From contig JADJSZ010000032.1 in the NCBI GenBank assembly GCA_016711405.1, positions 1-64,000 of the forward strand: a stretch of DNA of 64,000 bases, in the 5' to 3' direction. Each line of letters starts with the position of its first letter. Position 1 is the first letter of the stretch. This DNA is from Candidatus Hadersleviella danica (GTDB taxonomy: Bacteria > Chloroflexota > Anaerolineae > Promineifilales > Promineifilaceae). The notes under the pieces were generated by a model. The model saw nothing but the letters and a program-made list of their open reading frames with translations, had not been told where the DNA came from and made no database searches. This document shows positions 8,863 through 16,558 of this stretch, one piece after another. A program made the translations under genes and the position numbers.

Positions 8863-9180
8863 ATGAATACCCCCACCATTACCCACCTTAGCCCTGTGTA
8901 CACGGCCGATGATGCCCTTCTCGGCCAAGCAATTTGCCTTTATCGCCAGCCCGATACTGCACAAATCAACCCCGACCTCAAGCTGTACGCCACCTACCTG
9001 CAAGTGGCCAATACCGCCTTGGGCGACTCGTTTTTCATCCCCACCGATTTTGTGGTCAAAGCGGAATCTTCCCTAGTCCAACTCAGCCTGACCATGAAAG
9101 AGATTGAGCACGAGACTTTCTCGCGCCGCCCCATGTTTGTGGCGATGGGGCACACAGCGCGTGAGGCGTTGGTGCATTAA
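8863..9180 (+). CDS. Conserved hypothetical protein, PRC-barrel-like
   Basis: 105 residues, soluble, no signal or membrane segment. The arrangement VYTADDALLGQAICLYRQ, YLQVANTALGDSFFIPTDFVV resembles the short beta-barrel of PRC/DUF2171-type proteins, in which a strand pair is followed by an 'FIP' strand; this is inference from pattern only. ATG at 8863 follows AAGAGGAT. A terminator shared with the convergent gene lies just downstream. Confidence 0.6.
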   Translation: MNTPTITHLSPVYTADDALLGQAICLYRQPDTAQINPDLKLYATYLQVANTALGDSFFIPTDFVVKAESSLVQLSLTMKEIEHETFSRRPMFVAMGHTAREALVH

Positions 9181-9190
9181 AGCGTCCCCA

Positions 9191-9225
9191 AACCTTCAAG
9201 GTCTCCCCGACCTTGAAGGTTTTTT
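9191..9225. terminator. Bidirectional terminator between convergent genes
   Basis: Perfect 13-bp stem AACCTTCAAGGTC / GACCTTGAAGGTT with loop TCCCC, followed by six T on the plus strand. The stop codon of the minus-strand neighbour (9196-9198) lies within the stem, so on that strand the hairpin overlaps the end of the coding region. Confidence 0.8.
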
Positions 9226-10290
9226 CGTCACACCACTCACCTGCACCCACGGCCGCCCCTCCTTCCACCACACCGCCCCCAACACCACCGCCCGCCCCTG
9301 TGCGGGGTGCCGCGCCGGGAACATCAAAAAACGGGGCACAGCCATCCGCATAGCCGAAACTTGCAAATTGCCCGTCGTCCACGGCCGTGTGCCCCGTTCC
9401 AGCCAGCCCCACTCCGCCACCCAGCGATACAACACCAGTGGGAATTGCAACCCCCGCTCCAGCAACCAACTCCAAAACCCAAACAAATTGCGCCAACGCT
9501 TGCCACGGCCGATAGCCGCCCGATTGCGCTCTAAAAAGGCATTCCAATCGGCCGTAAACCGCACCCCAGCCAGCGACACCTTGCGCTCGGGCACATCCCC
9601 CGCCACCAGTTGGTTAATGTGTTGCACCCCCCAACGCACCCCCAATTCATACACGGCTCGGTGGTAAACAGCCGCTTCGGCCGCTTCTGGTTCCAGCGGC
9701 CAATACTCATGGAAATAGTGGTACTCGCCCAAAGGGTCAACCATCAATGGCTCAATTTCGGCCAAAGTGAACCCCTCGGCCGCCAAACAGTCGGCCAATT
9801 GGTTCATAAACGAAACCATCTCCAACCCATCCACCAACGCATGGTTAAAGCAGAGGTGCATATGGCCGTGGGGGGTGTAGCGAATGCACAGCGGCTCCCC
9901 AAAGCGGGGCACATTGGCCATGCAATAGGCTACAAACGGCGCAAAATCGGCCGGGGCAGAGGGGTCGTAGAGCAGGCGAATGTGGTGGGCAGGGTCGGGG
10001 GCGGGGTGGATTTGGCCCTCCCGCACCATTAGCCGAGACGCATCATAGACATAGGTGCGGTAAGTGTGGGCAAGGTGGGGGAGGGCGCGGTAGGCGGCCG
10101 TGGCCAGCCATTCTCCATCATCACCCACCTGTGGCGGGGTTTGCAAGCGGGCAAAGATAAATACCGTATGAGCAGGATGTAGTGGTTTGGCTTGTTCATT
10201 GTTCATAAAAAACAATGTCAAACGGCGCCAACCATTGCGAAAGCAAGCAGGGGGATTGACAGGCAGACCCGATTGATGTTCTAAGCTCAT
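9196..10290 (-). CDS. Condensation/CAT-fold acyltransferase-like protein
   Basis: 364 residues. The motif NHALVDGLEMVSF (about residue 150) is the HxxxDG active-site signature of the chloramphenicol acetyltransferase/condensation-domain superfamily, with the catalytic His in HALVDG; the flanking text (RYTPHGHMHLCF before, QLADCLAAEG after) fits this fold. A long helix-rich C-terminal half ends in FARHPAQGRAVVLGAVWW-like strands. Substrates cannot be deduced; no carrier protein or synthetase genes are nearby. Start set at 10290 (MSLEHQSG) because GGGAGAG precedes it at 7 bases; longer in-frame starts add 45 unlikely residues. Confidence 0.7.
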   Translation of the reverse strand: MSLEHQSGLPVNPPACFRNGWRRLTLFFMNNEQAKPLHPAHTVFIFARLQTPPQVGDDGEWLATAAYRALPHLAHTYRTYVYDASRLMVREGQIHPAPDPAHHIRLLYDPSAPADFAPFVAYCMANVPRFGEPLCIRYTPHGHMHLCFNHALVDGLEMVSFMNQLADCLAAEGFTLAEIEPLMVDPLGEYHYFHEYWPLEPEAAEAAVYHRAVYELGVRWGVQHINQLVAGDVPERKVSLAGVRFTADWNAFLERNRAAIGRGKRWRNLFGFWSWLLERGLQFPLVLYRWVAEWGWLERGTRPWTTGNLQVSAMRMAVPRFLMFPARHPAQGRAVVLGAVWWKEGRPWVQVSGVTKKPSRSGRP

Positions 10291-10543
10291 GCGACTCTCC
10301 CGCAGATTCAGCGGCCAAATGGGTAAAGAAAATGCGGTTTGGCGGCACTTAACAAGTACCATTGTGCCCCTATGTGAATGGTGAAGTGGGGAAAGATGGC
10401 ACAACAAGTGTGGTGGCGTAATCAATAGATTGCGCCACGACCTCTACTAGTAAATTAGAGCCACTATAGAACTATCGCCTATGCCAGCCCCAAACCAGCC
10501 AAGTATAAAGAGAGAGAGGGCGCTCTGCCAAACAACCCCTCTG

Positions 10544-10569
10544 TTACACAACCGATAATCGGTTATAAT
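10544..10569 (+). promoter_or_regulatory. Putative promoter with palindrome, upstream of release-factor-like gene
   Basis: TATAAT at 10564-10569 is a good -10; the -35 is weak (TTACAC or TGTTAC near 10542-10549). The spacer contains the palindrome CCGAT-A-ATCGG (10552-10562), a possible operator. Confidence 0.4.
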
Positions 10570-10686
10570 GAAAATACGCATTTCACCTAGCCACTGTGCG
10601 GTGGCCTTTACCCAAAGCAGAAGGTTGTGGCAATACGCACAATCGGCCGCAACCGTTCATTTACAGTTCCATACTTGGAGGCGGTG

Positions 10687-11790
10687 ATGTTCAATCAAGC
10701 CAATTTGCAAGAATTGCTATCGTTTGATGGAGGCGAGGCCAAAGTTCTGAGCCTATATCTGAGCACAGATACGAGCCAAGAATCGCGAGAGGCACTCAAA
10801 CTGCGGGTGCGGAGCTTGCTCCGCGAAGTAGGTGCGGCCGATTCGGCCGATGCCGCCGCCATCGAACGGTACTTAGACCATGCCCACGATTGGAGCAAAC
10901 CGGGGTTAGCCCTCTTTTCCTGCGCCACCCACGACTTTTGGCGAGCCTATCCCACGGCCGTGGCCTTCCGCAACCGCATCCGCGCCACAACCAAACCCTA
11001 TGTCAAACCCCTCGCCCACCTGCTCGACTTTTACGCCCAATACGGGGTCATCCTCGTAGACAAACTCGGGGCGCGTTTCTTCGAATACCATCTGGGTGAA
11101 TTGCAAGGGCATGGGGGAACGATTGGCGAAGACGTGCGCAAGCTCAAATCGGGGGGCGGCTCCAAGGCGGTGGGCACACGCGGCGGCGATGATGGCATTC
11201 GCCAAGAGCAAGAAGCCATCTTGCGCAATATGCGCGAGGCAGGACAAGAAGCGGCCGAATTTTTCGCCACCCGCCCCATTCGGCGGCTCTTCCTAGGCGG
11301 CACGGCCGAAAACGTAGCTCACCTACGCGAAAACCTATCCAAACAGTTGCAAGCGTGTTTGGCGGGAACCTTCGCTAGTGACATGGATGCCCCCGAGCAT
11401 GAAATACGCCAGCAAACACTCGCTTTGCTCCACGAAGCCAACGCCGTGCGCGAAGCCAAAATGGTCGAAGATTTGGTCACCATCACCGCCAAAAATGGCC
11501 ACGCGGTGACAGGGTTAGATGACACACTCCACGCCGTTTTTGAGTCGCGCATCCAAACCCTCATTATCAGCGATGGCTACCGCTCCCAAGGCTACGAATA
11601 CCCCACAGGTTATCTCTCCCCCACCCTGCTCATTGATAAGCCCGAAGCGGCGGGCGACCCCAGCGAGCTAGACGATGTGGTCGAAGCGGCCGTCAACCGC
11701 ACCTTGGCCACAGGTGGCCATGTTGAAGTCATTGCCGACAATCCCGCCCTCGAACGACTCGGCCGCATCGGCGCCATTTTGCGCTACTAA
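10687..11790 (+). CDS. Archaeo-eukaryotic release factor-like protein (bAeRF)
   Basis: 367 residues. Fits the bacterial branch of the eRF1/Pelota/Vms1-like fold: an N-terminal domain with SLYLSTD and RSLLREVG, a central VILVDKLGARFFEYHLGELQG segment typical of the domain-2/3 junction, and a C-terminal L7Ae-like domain (IQTLIISDGYRSQGYEYPTG, VEVIADNPALERLGRIGAILRY). Such proteins are thought to act on ribosomes or tRNA under stress; the precise reaction is not established. The ATG at 10687 follows GGAGG; an upstream start lacks one. The region HGGTIGEDVRKLKSGGGSK is a basic, flexible loop. Stand-alone gene. Confidence 0.75.
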   Translation: MFNQANLQELLSFDGGEAKVLSLYLSTDTSQESREALKLRVRSLLREVGAADSADAAAIERYLDHAHDWSKPGLALFSCATHDFWRAYPTAVAFRNRIRATTKPYVKPLAHLLDFYAQYGVILVDKLGARFFEYHLGELQGHGGTIGEDVRKLKSGGGSKAVGTRGGDDGIRQEQEAILRNMREAGQEAAEFFATRPIRRLFLGGTAENVAHLRENLSKQLQACLAGTFASDMDAPEHEIRQQTLALLHEANAVREAKMVEDLVTITAKNGHAVTGLDDTLHAVFESRIQTLIISDGYRSQGYEYPTGYLSPTLLIDKPEAAGDPSELDDVVEAAVNRTLATGGHVEVIADNPALERLGRIGAILRY

Positions 11791-11806
11791 AAACGGCCGT
11801 TATAAT
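11779..11806 (+). promoter_or_regulatory. Putative promoter of the serS leader
   Basis: TTGCGC at 11779-11784 and TATAAT at 11801-11806 with a 16-bp spacer, at the very end of the preceding gene and ahead of a hairpin repeat and the T-box leader. Confidence 0.5.
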
Positions 11807-11811
11807 CAGGT

Positions 11812-11899
11812 TATTCGTTACTTGTTATTCGTTATTGGGGACTCATTACCCACCAATAACCAGTAACCCAATAACGAATAACCTAATAACTCAATAACT
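11812..11899. repeat. Intergenic inverted repeat, GTTATTCGTTATT word family
   Basis: Left arm GGTTATTCGTTACTTGTTATT and following units; right arm iterates ACCAGTAACCCAATAACGAATAACC/TAATAACTC. It sits at the 5' border of the serS T-box leader. Confidence 0.75.
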
Positions 11900-12159
11900 G
11901 CGAAAGAGACAAGTACCGTAAGCACGATGACAGCGAGTTGGCGGCTGGTGCAAGCCAACACGGCGCGTGCGGGAAATCCACTCTGGAGTTGCTGACCGAG
12001 AAAGCGACGGGCAACCACAAAGGTTGCTCCTCCCGCATAAGGTTGGCCGGGTCTGCCCGTTAACGCTTTTGAGGTGTGTCGCCGTATAAAACGGCCGCGC
12101 ACAAATCCAAGTGGTACCACGAAGCCCCCTCTCGTCTTGGAACGATTGGGGGCTTTTTT
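11890..12159 (+). promoter_or_regulatory. T-box riboswitch upstream of serS
   Basis: Leader with AGAGACAAGTACCGTAAG at its 5' end, a conserved GACCGAGAAAGCGACGGG segment after stem I (about 11994-12012), and the T-box TGGTACCACG at 12112-12121 directly followed by the terminator. It would sense uncharged tRNA-Ser. A TCC (Ser) followed by A at 11977-11979 is the likely specifier, though the helix around it was not fully resolved by eye. Unlike the asd leader it contains no simple-word hairpin inside, only at its borders. Confidence 0.82.
12124..12159 (+). terminator. Rho-independent terminator of the serS T-box
   Basis: GCCCCC (12124-12129) pairs with GGGGGC (12148-12153), followed by six T. 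Standard T-box attenuator geometry. Confidence 0.85.
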
Positions 12160-12167
12160 GTTCATAA

Positions 12168-12256
12168 AGATAGAGACAAGAGATAGAGATAGAAAAGTCA
12201 TTGGTAGGCTGAACAACCAAGTTCCCTCTATCTCTATCTCTACCCTCTATCTCTCT
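12168..12256. repeat. Intergenic inverted repeat, AGATAGAG word family
   Basis: Arms of AGATAGAG-type and CTCTATCTCTATCTC-type units around a loop with GGCTGAACAACCAAGTTCCC, nearly the same loop as at 39441 and 63932. Confidence 0.85.
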
Positions 12257-12276
12257 TCACAAGGAGAATTTGTTTG

Positions 12277-12378
12277 ATGAGTTTAAGCTTCCTAATCATT
12301 GGCGTAGGGTGTGCCGTTCTCATTGTGGTCACGGCCGTGGCCGCCTATTTCATCATCCGCGACCGCGAAAAAGAGTAA
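12277..12378 (+). CDS. 33-residue single-span membrane peptide
   Basis: Small gene reading MSLSFLIIGVGCAVLIVV, then TAVAAYFIIRDREKE and stop. ATG at 12277 is preceded by AAGGAG at 12261-12266. The peptide is one hydrophobic helix with a charged C-terminal tail (RDREKE), the pattern of a small membrane subunit or regulator. The ACGGCCGTGGCCGCC stretch inside shows the host's usual CGGCCG wording, supporting that it is translated. It lies downstream of the T-box terminator and 56 bases before serS, so it would be co-induced with serS when tRNA-Ser is uncharged. Function unknown. Confidence 0.6.
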   Translation: MSLSFLIIGVGCAVLIVVTAVAAYFIIRDREKE

Positions 12379-12434
12379 CCCACAGCCCGACTGAAACTGA
12401 CTGACAGACTAAACCGACTAAAACGAGGAACCCC

Positions 12435-13031
12435 ATGATAGACATTGACTTAATTCGCAAAAAACCCGACTGGGTCAAAGAACAGTTGGTGAAACTAAAC
12501 GACACCAACGCCCCTATTGACGAGATTTTGACGGCCGACGAACGTCGCCGCACCATTTTGCAAGAGCTAGAAGAGCTACGCCGCCAGCGCAATGTCACCT
12601 CGAAAGAGATTGGCGGGATGATGGGCAAACTGAAGGCACTCGAGCAACGGCTGGAGAAGGCCAAAGCCAGCGGCGCACCGCTGAACGAGTTGCAAGCCGA
12701 GGTGGCACTGGCCAATGCGGCCGCTGAAGAAGCCAAAGAACGGCCGCGCCAAATCGGCGAACGCATCGGCGTGTTGGAAGAGGATTTGCGCCAAGTGGAG
12801 GCCACCCTGCGCGACAAAATGCTCTGGGTTCCCAACATGCCCCACGAGAGCGTCATCATCGCGGCCGATGACAGCCACAACAAGGCGGGCGAAGCGCAGG
12901 GCACTATTCCCCAATTTGCCTTTGAGCCGAAGCCCCACTGGGATTTAGCGGCCGACCTCGACATCATTGATTTCGAGCGGGGCGTGCGCCTGAGCGGGAG
13001 CCGGTTTTATGTGCTGAAGGGGTTGGGGGGC
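12435..13031 (+). CDS. serS: Serine--tRNA ligase, N-terminal part (frameshifted)
   Basis: About 199 residues up to the frame break. It contains the long antiparallel coiled-coil tRNA-binding arm of SerRS (about residues 30-105, EELRRQRNVTSKEIGGMMGKL onward) and the start of the class II catalytic domain (DLDIIDFERGVRLSGSRFYVLKGLG). The frame breaks at a run of six G (13025-13030); with five G the text would read KGLGARLQRAVIQFMLNLHV, the expected family sequence, and join the second part. The open frame itself continues as nonsense to 13367. ATG at 12435 follows GAGGAA. Attaches serine to tRNA-Ser (and tRNA-Sec). Confidence 0.9.
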
Positions 13032-13059
13032 GCGTCTGCAACGGGCGGTCATCCAATTC

Positions 13060-13791
13060 ATGCTCAATTTGCATGTAGACCAGCACGGCTACACCGAAAT
13101 TTACCCGCCCTTTATGGTGCGCTCGGCCATGTTCGAGGGGGCGGCGCAACTGCCCAAATTCGCCGACAACATCTACAAAGATGCGGAAGAGGATTTCATG
13201 TTCTTGGGCACGGCCGAAATCGCCCTCACCAACATGCACCGCGACGAAATCGTGGACGAGGCGCAACTGCCCATCAACTACGTGGCCTACACGCCCTGCT
13301 TTCGGCGCGAAAAAATGAGCGCTGGACGGGATGTGCGCGGCATCAAGCGCGGTCATCAGTTCGATAAGGTGGAGATGTACAAATTTGCCACCCCCGAAAC
13401 GAGCTACGCCGAGCTAGAAACGCTCATCCAACACGCCACGGATATTTGCCGCGCCCTCGAGTTACCCTATCGCATTATTGATATTGTCAGTGGGGATTTG
13501 GGGTTTGCGGCCGCCAAAAAATATGACGTAGAAATTTGGGCGGCTGGTTGCCAAGAGTGGCTCGAGGTCAGCTCGGCCAGCAACTGCGAGGCATTTCAGG
13601 CGCGGCGGGCTAACATCAAGTTTCGGCGGGAAGATGGCAAGCTGGAGTTTGTGCATACGCTCAACGCCAGCGGCCTCGCCCTGCCTCGGGTGATGATTGC
13701 CCTCATCGAGAACAACCAGCAAGAAGATGGCTCAATTCGCATTCCCGAAGCATTACGGCCGTACATGGGCGGCTTAGACGTGATAAGATAG
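13060..13791 (+). CDS. serS: Serine--tRNA ligase, C-terminal catalytic part
   Basis: 243 residues from MLNLHVDQHGYTEIYPPFMV to the end. It holds class II motif 2 (FRREKMSAGRDVRGIKRGHQFDKVEM region) and motif 3 (LNASGLALPRVMIALIENNQ), plus the serine pocket TAEIALTNMHRDE and GQEW-type AGCQEWLEVSSASNC. Together with the N-terminal part this makes a protein of about 451 residues, slightly long for SerRS. All catalytic residues are intact and no second serS is in the window, so the one-base difference at the six-G run is most likely a consensus error. Confidence 0.9.
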   Translation: MLNLHVDQHGYTEIYPPFMVRSAMFEGAAQLPKFADNIYKDAEEDFMFLGTAEIALTNMHRDEIVDEAQLPINYVAYTPCFRREKMSAGRDVRGIKRGHQFDKVEMYKFATPETSYAELETLIQHATDICRALELPYRIIDIVSGDLGFAAAKKYDVEIWAAGCQEWLEVSSASNCEAFQARRANIKFRREDGKLEFVHTLNASGLALPRVMIALIENNQQEDGSIRIPEALRPYMGGLDVIR

Positions 13792-13794
13792 TGT

Positions 13795-13856
13795 TGAGTT
13801 AAAAGTGCTGAGTGCTGAGTAACGCTCAACTAAGCACTCAGCACTCAGCACTTTCT
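13795..13856. repeat. Intergenic inverted repeat, AGTGCTGAGT word family
   Basis: GTTGAGTTAAAAGTGCTGAGTG units pair with AAGCACTCAGCACTCAGCAC. It ends 15 bases before the AAGGAG of the next gene. Relatives at 14300 and 30460. Confidence 0.8.
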
Positions 13857-13885
13857 ACTTTCTTTTTCCCAAGGAGAACAAACGA

Positions 13886-14302
13886 ATGAACAACGATTTT
13901 AACCAAGCCCCGAAGAAGTCTTCCAACGGCCGTATCTTTCTCATCATTGGCGGCATTTTTGTCGGCCTCTGCTGTATTGGTGCGCTCTGTGTGGGGGGTA
14001 TTTTTTACACCGCCATCAGTGCCATTCAATCCAGCGATGTCTACATTGACGCAATCGCCAAAGCCTCAACCAATACCGAGGTGGCCAATGTTCTCGGCTC
14101 CCCCGTCACGCCGGGCTTAATGATGGACGGAGAAATTAATGTGGAGAACGACTCGGGTGAAGCCAATTTTAATGTTCCGTTGGAAGGCTCTATCCAAAAT
14201 GGGACGCTCCATGTGGTGGCCAGCAAACAAGGTGGCGTATGGCAATATAGTCAACTCTATGTCGAAGCGGCCGATGGCACGCGCATTGAACTCGAGAAGT
14301 AA
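13886..14302 (+). CDS. Coa1-like membrane protein
   Basis: 138 residues with one N-terminal transmembrane segment (about 17-42, Gly/Cys rich) and an extracytoplasmic domain. VLGSPVTPGLMMDGEINVEN, then GEANFNVPLEGSIQNGTLHVVASKQGGVWQYSQLYVEA, is the pattern of the cytochrome oxidase complex assembly protein 1 family. In mitochondria Coa1 helps cytochrome oxidase assembly; for the bacterial members the role is not established and no oxidase genes lie nearby. ATG at 13886 follows AAGGAG. Single gene between two hairpin repeats. Confidence 0.75.
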   Translation: MNNDFNQAPKKSSNGRIFLIIGGIFVGLCCIGALCVGGIFYTAISAIQSSDVYIDAIAKASTNTEVANVLGSPVTPGLMMDGEINVENDSGEANFNVPLEGSIQNGTLHVVASKQGGVWQYSQLYVEAADGTRIELEK

Positions 14303-14362
14303 AGAGTGCTGAGTGCTGAGCGTGTTTCACTCAGCACTCAGCATTTTATGCTCAGCACTTTT
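14300..14362. repeat. Intergenic inverted repeat, AGTGCTGAGT word family
   Basis: AGAGTGCTGAGTGCTGAG pairs with CTCAGCACTCAGCA, followed by a further CTCAGCAC unit. Its left end touches the stop codon of the preceding gene. Confidence 0.75.
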
Positions 14363-14374
14363 CCCCACACCCCC

Positions 14375-14989
14375 ATGTCTGACCTTAGCCAAGAGCCAGA
14401 GCGCGGCCGTTATGCCATTTGGCAAGCGTTGCCGCTCTTGCTTTTTACGATTTGTGCAGTGGGGCTGATTGCGGTGCTGGCGTGGCGCAGTTTGGCGGGG
14501 GTGCAGGGCACGGCCGCTGTCCTAGATGCGGCCGTGGCTGTTTGTGGCGGGCAAGGGGTGGCCTCGGCCGCCGCCTACCAACCCAACACACCCACCACCA
14601 ACCCCGTCGTCGCCTTTCGCCAATTGGCCGACGGCCGCTTGCTGACCGATAGCACGGCCGTTTTGCCCGCATGGCTACCCACCCAACCCGACCAACTCGC
14701 CCTTGTGCTGTGCCTTGGCCAAGAACGCCCCGCCTACCGCACCATCTGCACGGCCGCTGGCGAACCCAGCACCATTTTGGCCGAATACGGCCGTGAAATC
14801 CCTGCCACCCTGCGCGAGGCACGCACCGCCGCCATCCTCGCCGAAAGCGTTATCGCCAGTGTAGATGATGCCCCCACAGGTTGTTTGCGCGAAATCCCCA
14901 ACCCCACCCCGCCCGATGTGGCCGTTTCCCCCGCGCAGGTGCAGGCATGGCTACGGCCGTGGGTGGCTGGGGGTGGGGCAGACAACTAG
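14375..14989 (+). CDS. Uncharacterised single-span membrane protein
   Basis: 204 residues. A short cytoplasmic N-terminus (MSDLSQEPERGRYAIW), one membrane helix (about 19-42), then a Pro/Ala-rich extracytoplasmic domain with four cysteines (AVCGG, VLCLG, RTICTA, TGCLRE) that could form two disulfides. No domain recognised. Start at 14375 because the preceding in-frame codons are hairpin-repeat sequence. The gene is a striking example of the CGGCCG habit: nine copies in 615 bases by direct count. Confidence 0.6.
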   Translation: MSDLSQEPERGRYAIWQALPLLLFTICAVGLIAVLAWRSLAGVQGTAAVLDAAVAVCGGQGVASAAAYQPNTPTTNPVVAFRQLADGRLLTDSTAVLPAWLPTQPDQLALVLCLGQERPAYRTICTAAGEPSTILAEYGREIPATLREARTAAILAESVIASVDDAPTGCLREIPNPTPPDVAVSPAQVQAWLRPWVAGGGADN

Positions 14990-15067
14990 ATGGGGAAAGG
15001 CGTGCCTAACAGGCAACCGCAAACAAGAGGATAGGAGAGGGGTCATATTTTGCCCCTGTTCCCTTGT

Positions 15068-15090
15068 AGCATCCCAAATGATGCTATAAT
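15068..15090 (+). promoter_or_regulatory. Possible gltA promoter/operator
   Basis: TATAAT at 15085-15090 overlaps the right half of the inverted repeat AGCATC-CCAAAT-GATGCT (15068-15085). A -35 is poor (TTGTAG at 15064-15069, 15-bp spacing). It lies about 160 bases before the citrate synthase start; the leader between shows no other clear element. Confidence 0.35.
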
Positions 15091-15247
15091 TCACGGGGAG
15101 GAAGCACACCACCAGTTCATTGTGATTGTTTTGATTAGATATTCGTCTTATCTTGTTAAGGCGACTAAAACTTACCAATCGGTTAATCAGCACCAACTAG
15201 AAGCTGATGACTGACCGCTACCCAAATTATCATAGGAGATTTCCAAC

Positions 15248-16360
15248 ATGAGCAAAGGTCTTGAAGGTATTGTTGTCGCCGATACTTCGCGCAGTAGCGT
15301 GGATGGCGTGAATGGCGTATTGATTTACCACGGATATGATATTCTCGACTTGGGCGAGAACTGTTCGTTTGAGGAGGTTGCTTACCTACTCTGGTACAGC
15401 AAAATCCCCAACGGCGAAGAGTTGGCCGCTTTCCATGCGGAATTGGCCAGCCAGCGCGAGCTTTCGGCCGAAATGTTGGCCGTCATGAAGGGGCTACCCA
15501 AAGGTGGCCACCCCGTGGCTGTGCTTCGCACCATCGTCAGCGCCCTGAGCCTTGAGGATGCAGATGCCGAAAATATCACCATTCCCGAAGTGCAAAAGAA
15601 GGCCATTCACCTCACGGCCGTAATCCCCACCATCATTGCCGCGTGGCAAAATATCCGCAACGGCCGTGAACCCATCGCCCCCCGCACCGATTTGGGCCAC
15701 GCCGCCAACTTCGTCTATATGCTGACAGGCGAAGACCCCAACCCCGAAACCGTCCAAGCGATTGACAAATACCTCATTTTACTGGCCGACCACGGCTTTA
15801 ACGCCTCCACCTTCTCGGCGCGGGTTACGACGGGGACGTTGGCCGATTTGTATTCGGCCGTGACCAGTGCCATTGGCACGCTGAAGGGGCCATCCCACGG
15901 TGGGGCGACCCAAGCGGCCATGGAGCAGTTCTTGCAAGCCCAAAAAGAGGGCGCCGAGCCGTGGTTCAACCGCGTTTTGGGCGAAGGCAAGCGGGTGATG
16001 GGTATTGGCCACCGCGTGTACAAGGTGGAAGACCCACGGGCGAAGATTTTGCGGCCGTTGGCTCAAAAGATGGCCAACCAAACGAGCGAAGGGTACTGGT
16101 TTGAACTGGCCTACGACATTGAAAAATTGGCCCGCAACCACGAATACTTCATCGAACGCAACCTGTTCCCGAATGTGGATTATTATGGCGCACCTGTGCT
16201 GTACATGATTGGGATTCCCATGGACACCTTCACCTCGCTGTTTGTAATGAGCCGCGTGGTGGGCTGGACAGCGCACGTGATTGAGCAGTTGGCCGACAAC
16301 CGTCTCATTCGGCCGCGTGGCAACTATGTCGGGCCACGGGGTTTGAAGGTGGAGAAATAG
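15248..16360 (+). CDS. gltA: Citrate synthase
   Basis: 370 residues, the short type II-like/2-methylcitrate-type length found in Gram-positive and thermophilic bacteria. Condenses oxaloacetate and acetyl-CoA at the entry to the TCA cycle. GLEGIVVADTSRSSVDGVNGVLIYHGYDI is the family start; catalytic residues lie in KGPSHGGATQ (His), GIGHRVYK (His) and PNVDYYGAPVLY (Asp). ATG at 15248 follows TAGGAGATTTCC. Alone on its transcript; a strong terminator follows at 16485. A methylcitrate synthase activity cannot be excluded from sequence, but no prp genes are nearby. Confidence 0.93.
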   Translation: MSKGLEGIVVADTSRSSVDGVNGVLIYHGYDILDLGENCSFEEVAYLLWYSKIPNGEELAAFHAELASQRELSAEMLAVMKGLPKGGHPVAVLRTIVSALSLEDADAENITIPEVQKKAIHLTAVIPTIIAAWQNIRNGREPIAPRTDLGHAANFVYMLTGEDPNPETVQAIDKYLILLADHGFNASTFSARVTTGTLADLYSAVTSAIGTLKGPSHGGATQAAMEQFLQAQKEGAEPWFNRVLGEGKRVMGIGHRVYKVEDPRAKILRPLAQKMANQTSEGYWFELAYDIEKLARNHEYFIERNLFPNVDYYGAPVLYMIGIPMDTFTSLFVMSRVVGWTAHVIEQLADNRLIRPRGNYVGPRGLKVEK

Positions 16361-16363
16361 TGA

Positions 16364-16438
16364 GAAGAAGTGAGAAGTAAAAGGTAAAAAGTGTTGTCGT
16401 AAGCAAACTTTGCTTTTTACTTTTCACGTCTTACTTCC
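16364..16438. repeat. Intergenic inverted repeat, GTGAGAAGTAAAAGG word family
   Basis: GAAGTGAGAAGTAAAAGGTAAAAAG on the left pairs with CTTTTTACTTTTCACGTCTTACTTC on the right across a loop with GTCGTAAGCAAACTTTG. A lone right arm (CACTTCTCACTTTTCAC) follows the terminator at 16524-16549. Confidence 0.75.
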
Positions 16439-16484
16439 TTAACTCTCTCTCGGAACTTTTGGCTTTTACCCTTGTTAGGGTTAC

Positions 16485-16523
16485 AAAACGGCCGTGTGGC
16501 AGAAGCCACACGGCCGTTTTCTT
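16485..16523. terminator. Strong terminator after gltA
   Basis: Perfect 16-bp hairpin AAAACGGCCGTGTGGC / GCCACACGGCCGTTTT with loop AGAA. Being flanked by A4 and T4 it could work in both directions. Note the CGGCCG word in the stem. Confidence 0.85.
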
Positions 16524-16558
16524 TCACTTCTCACTTTTCACTTTTCACAGGAGACGCT

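Noticed and set aside
13025..13030. Programmed frameshifting in serS at the G6 run
   Set aside because: No slippery heptamer with downstream pseudoknot is apparent, the same kind of break occurs in many unrelated genes, and a one-G correction restores the exact family sequence.
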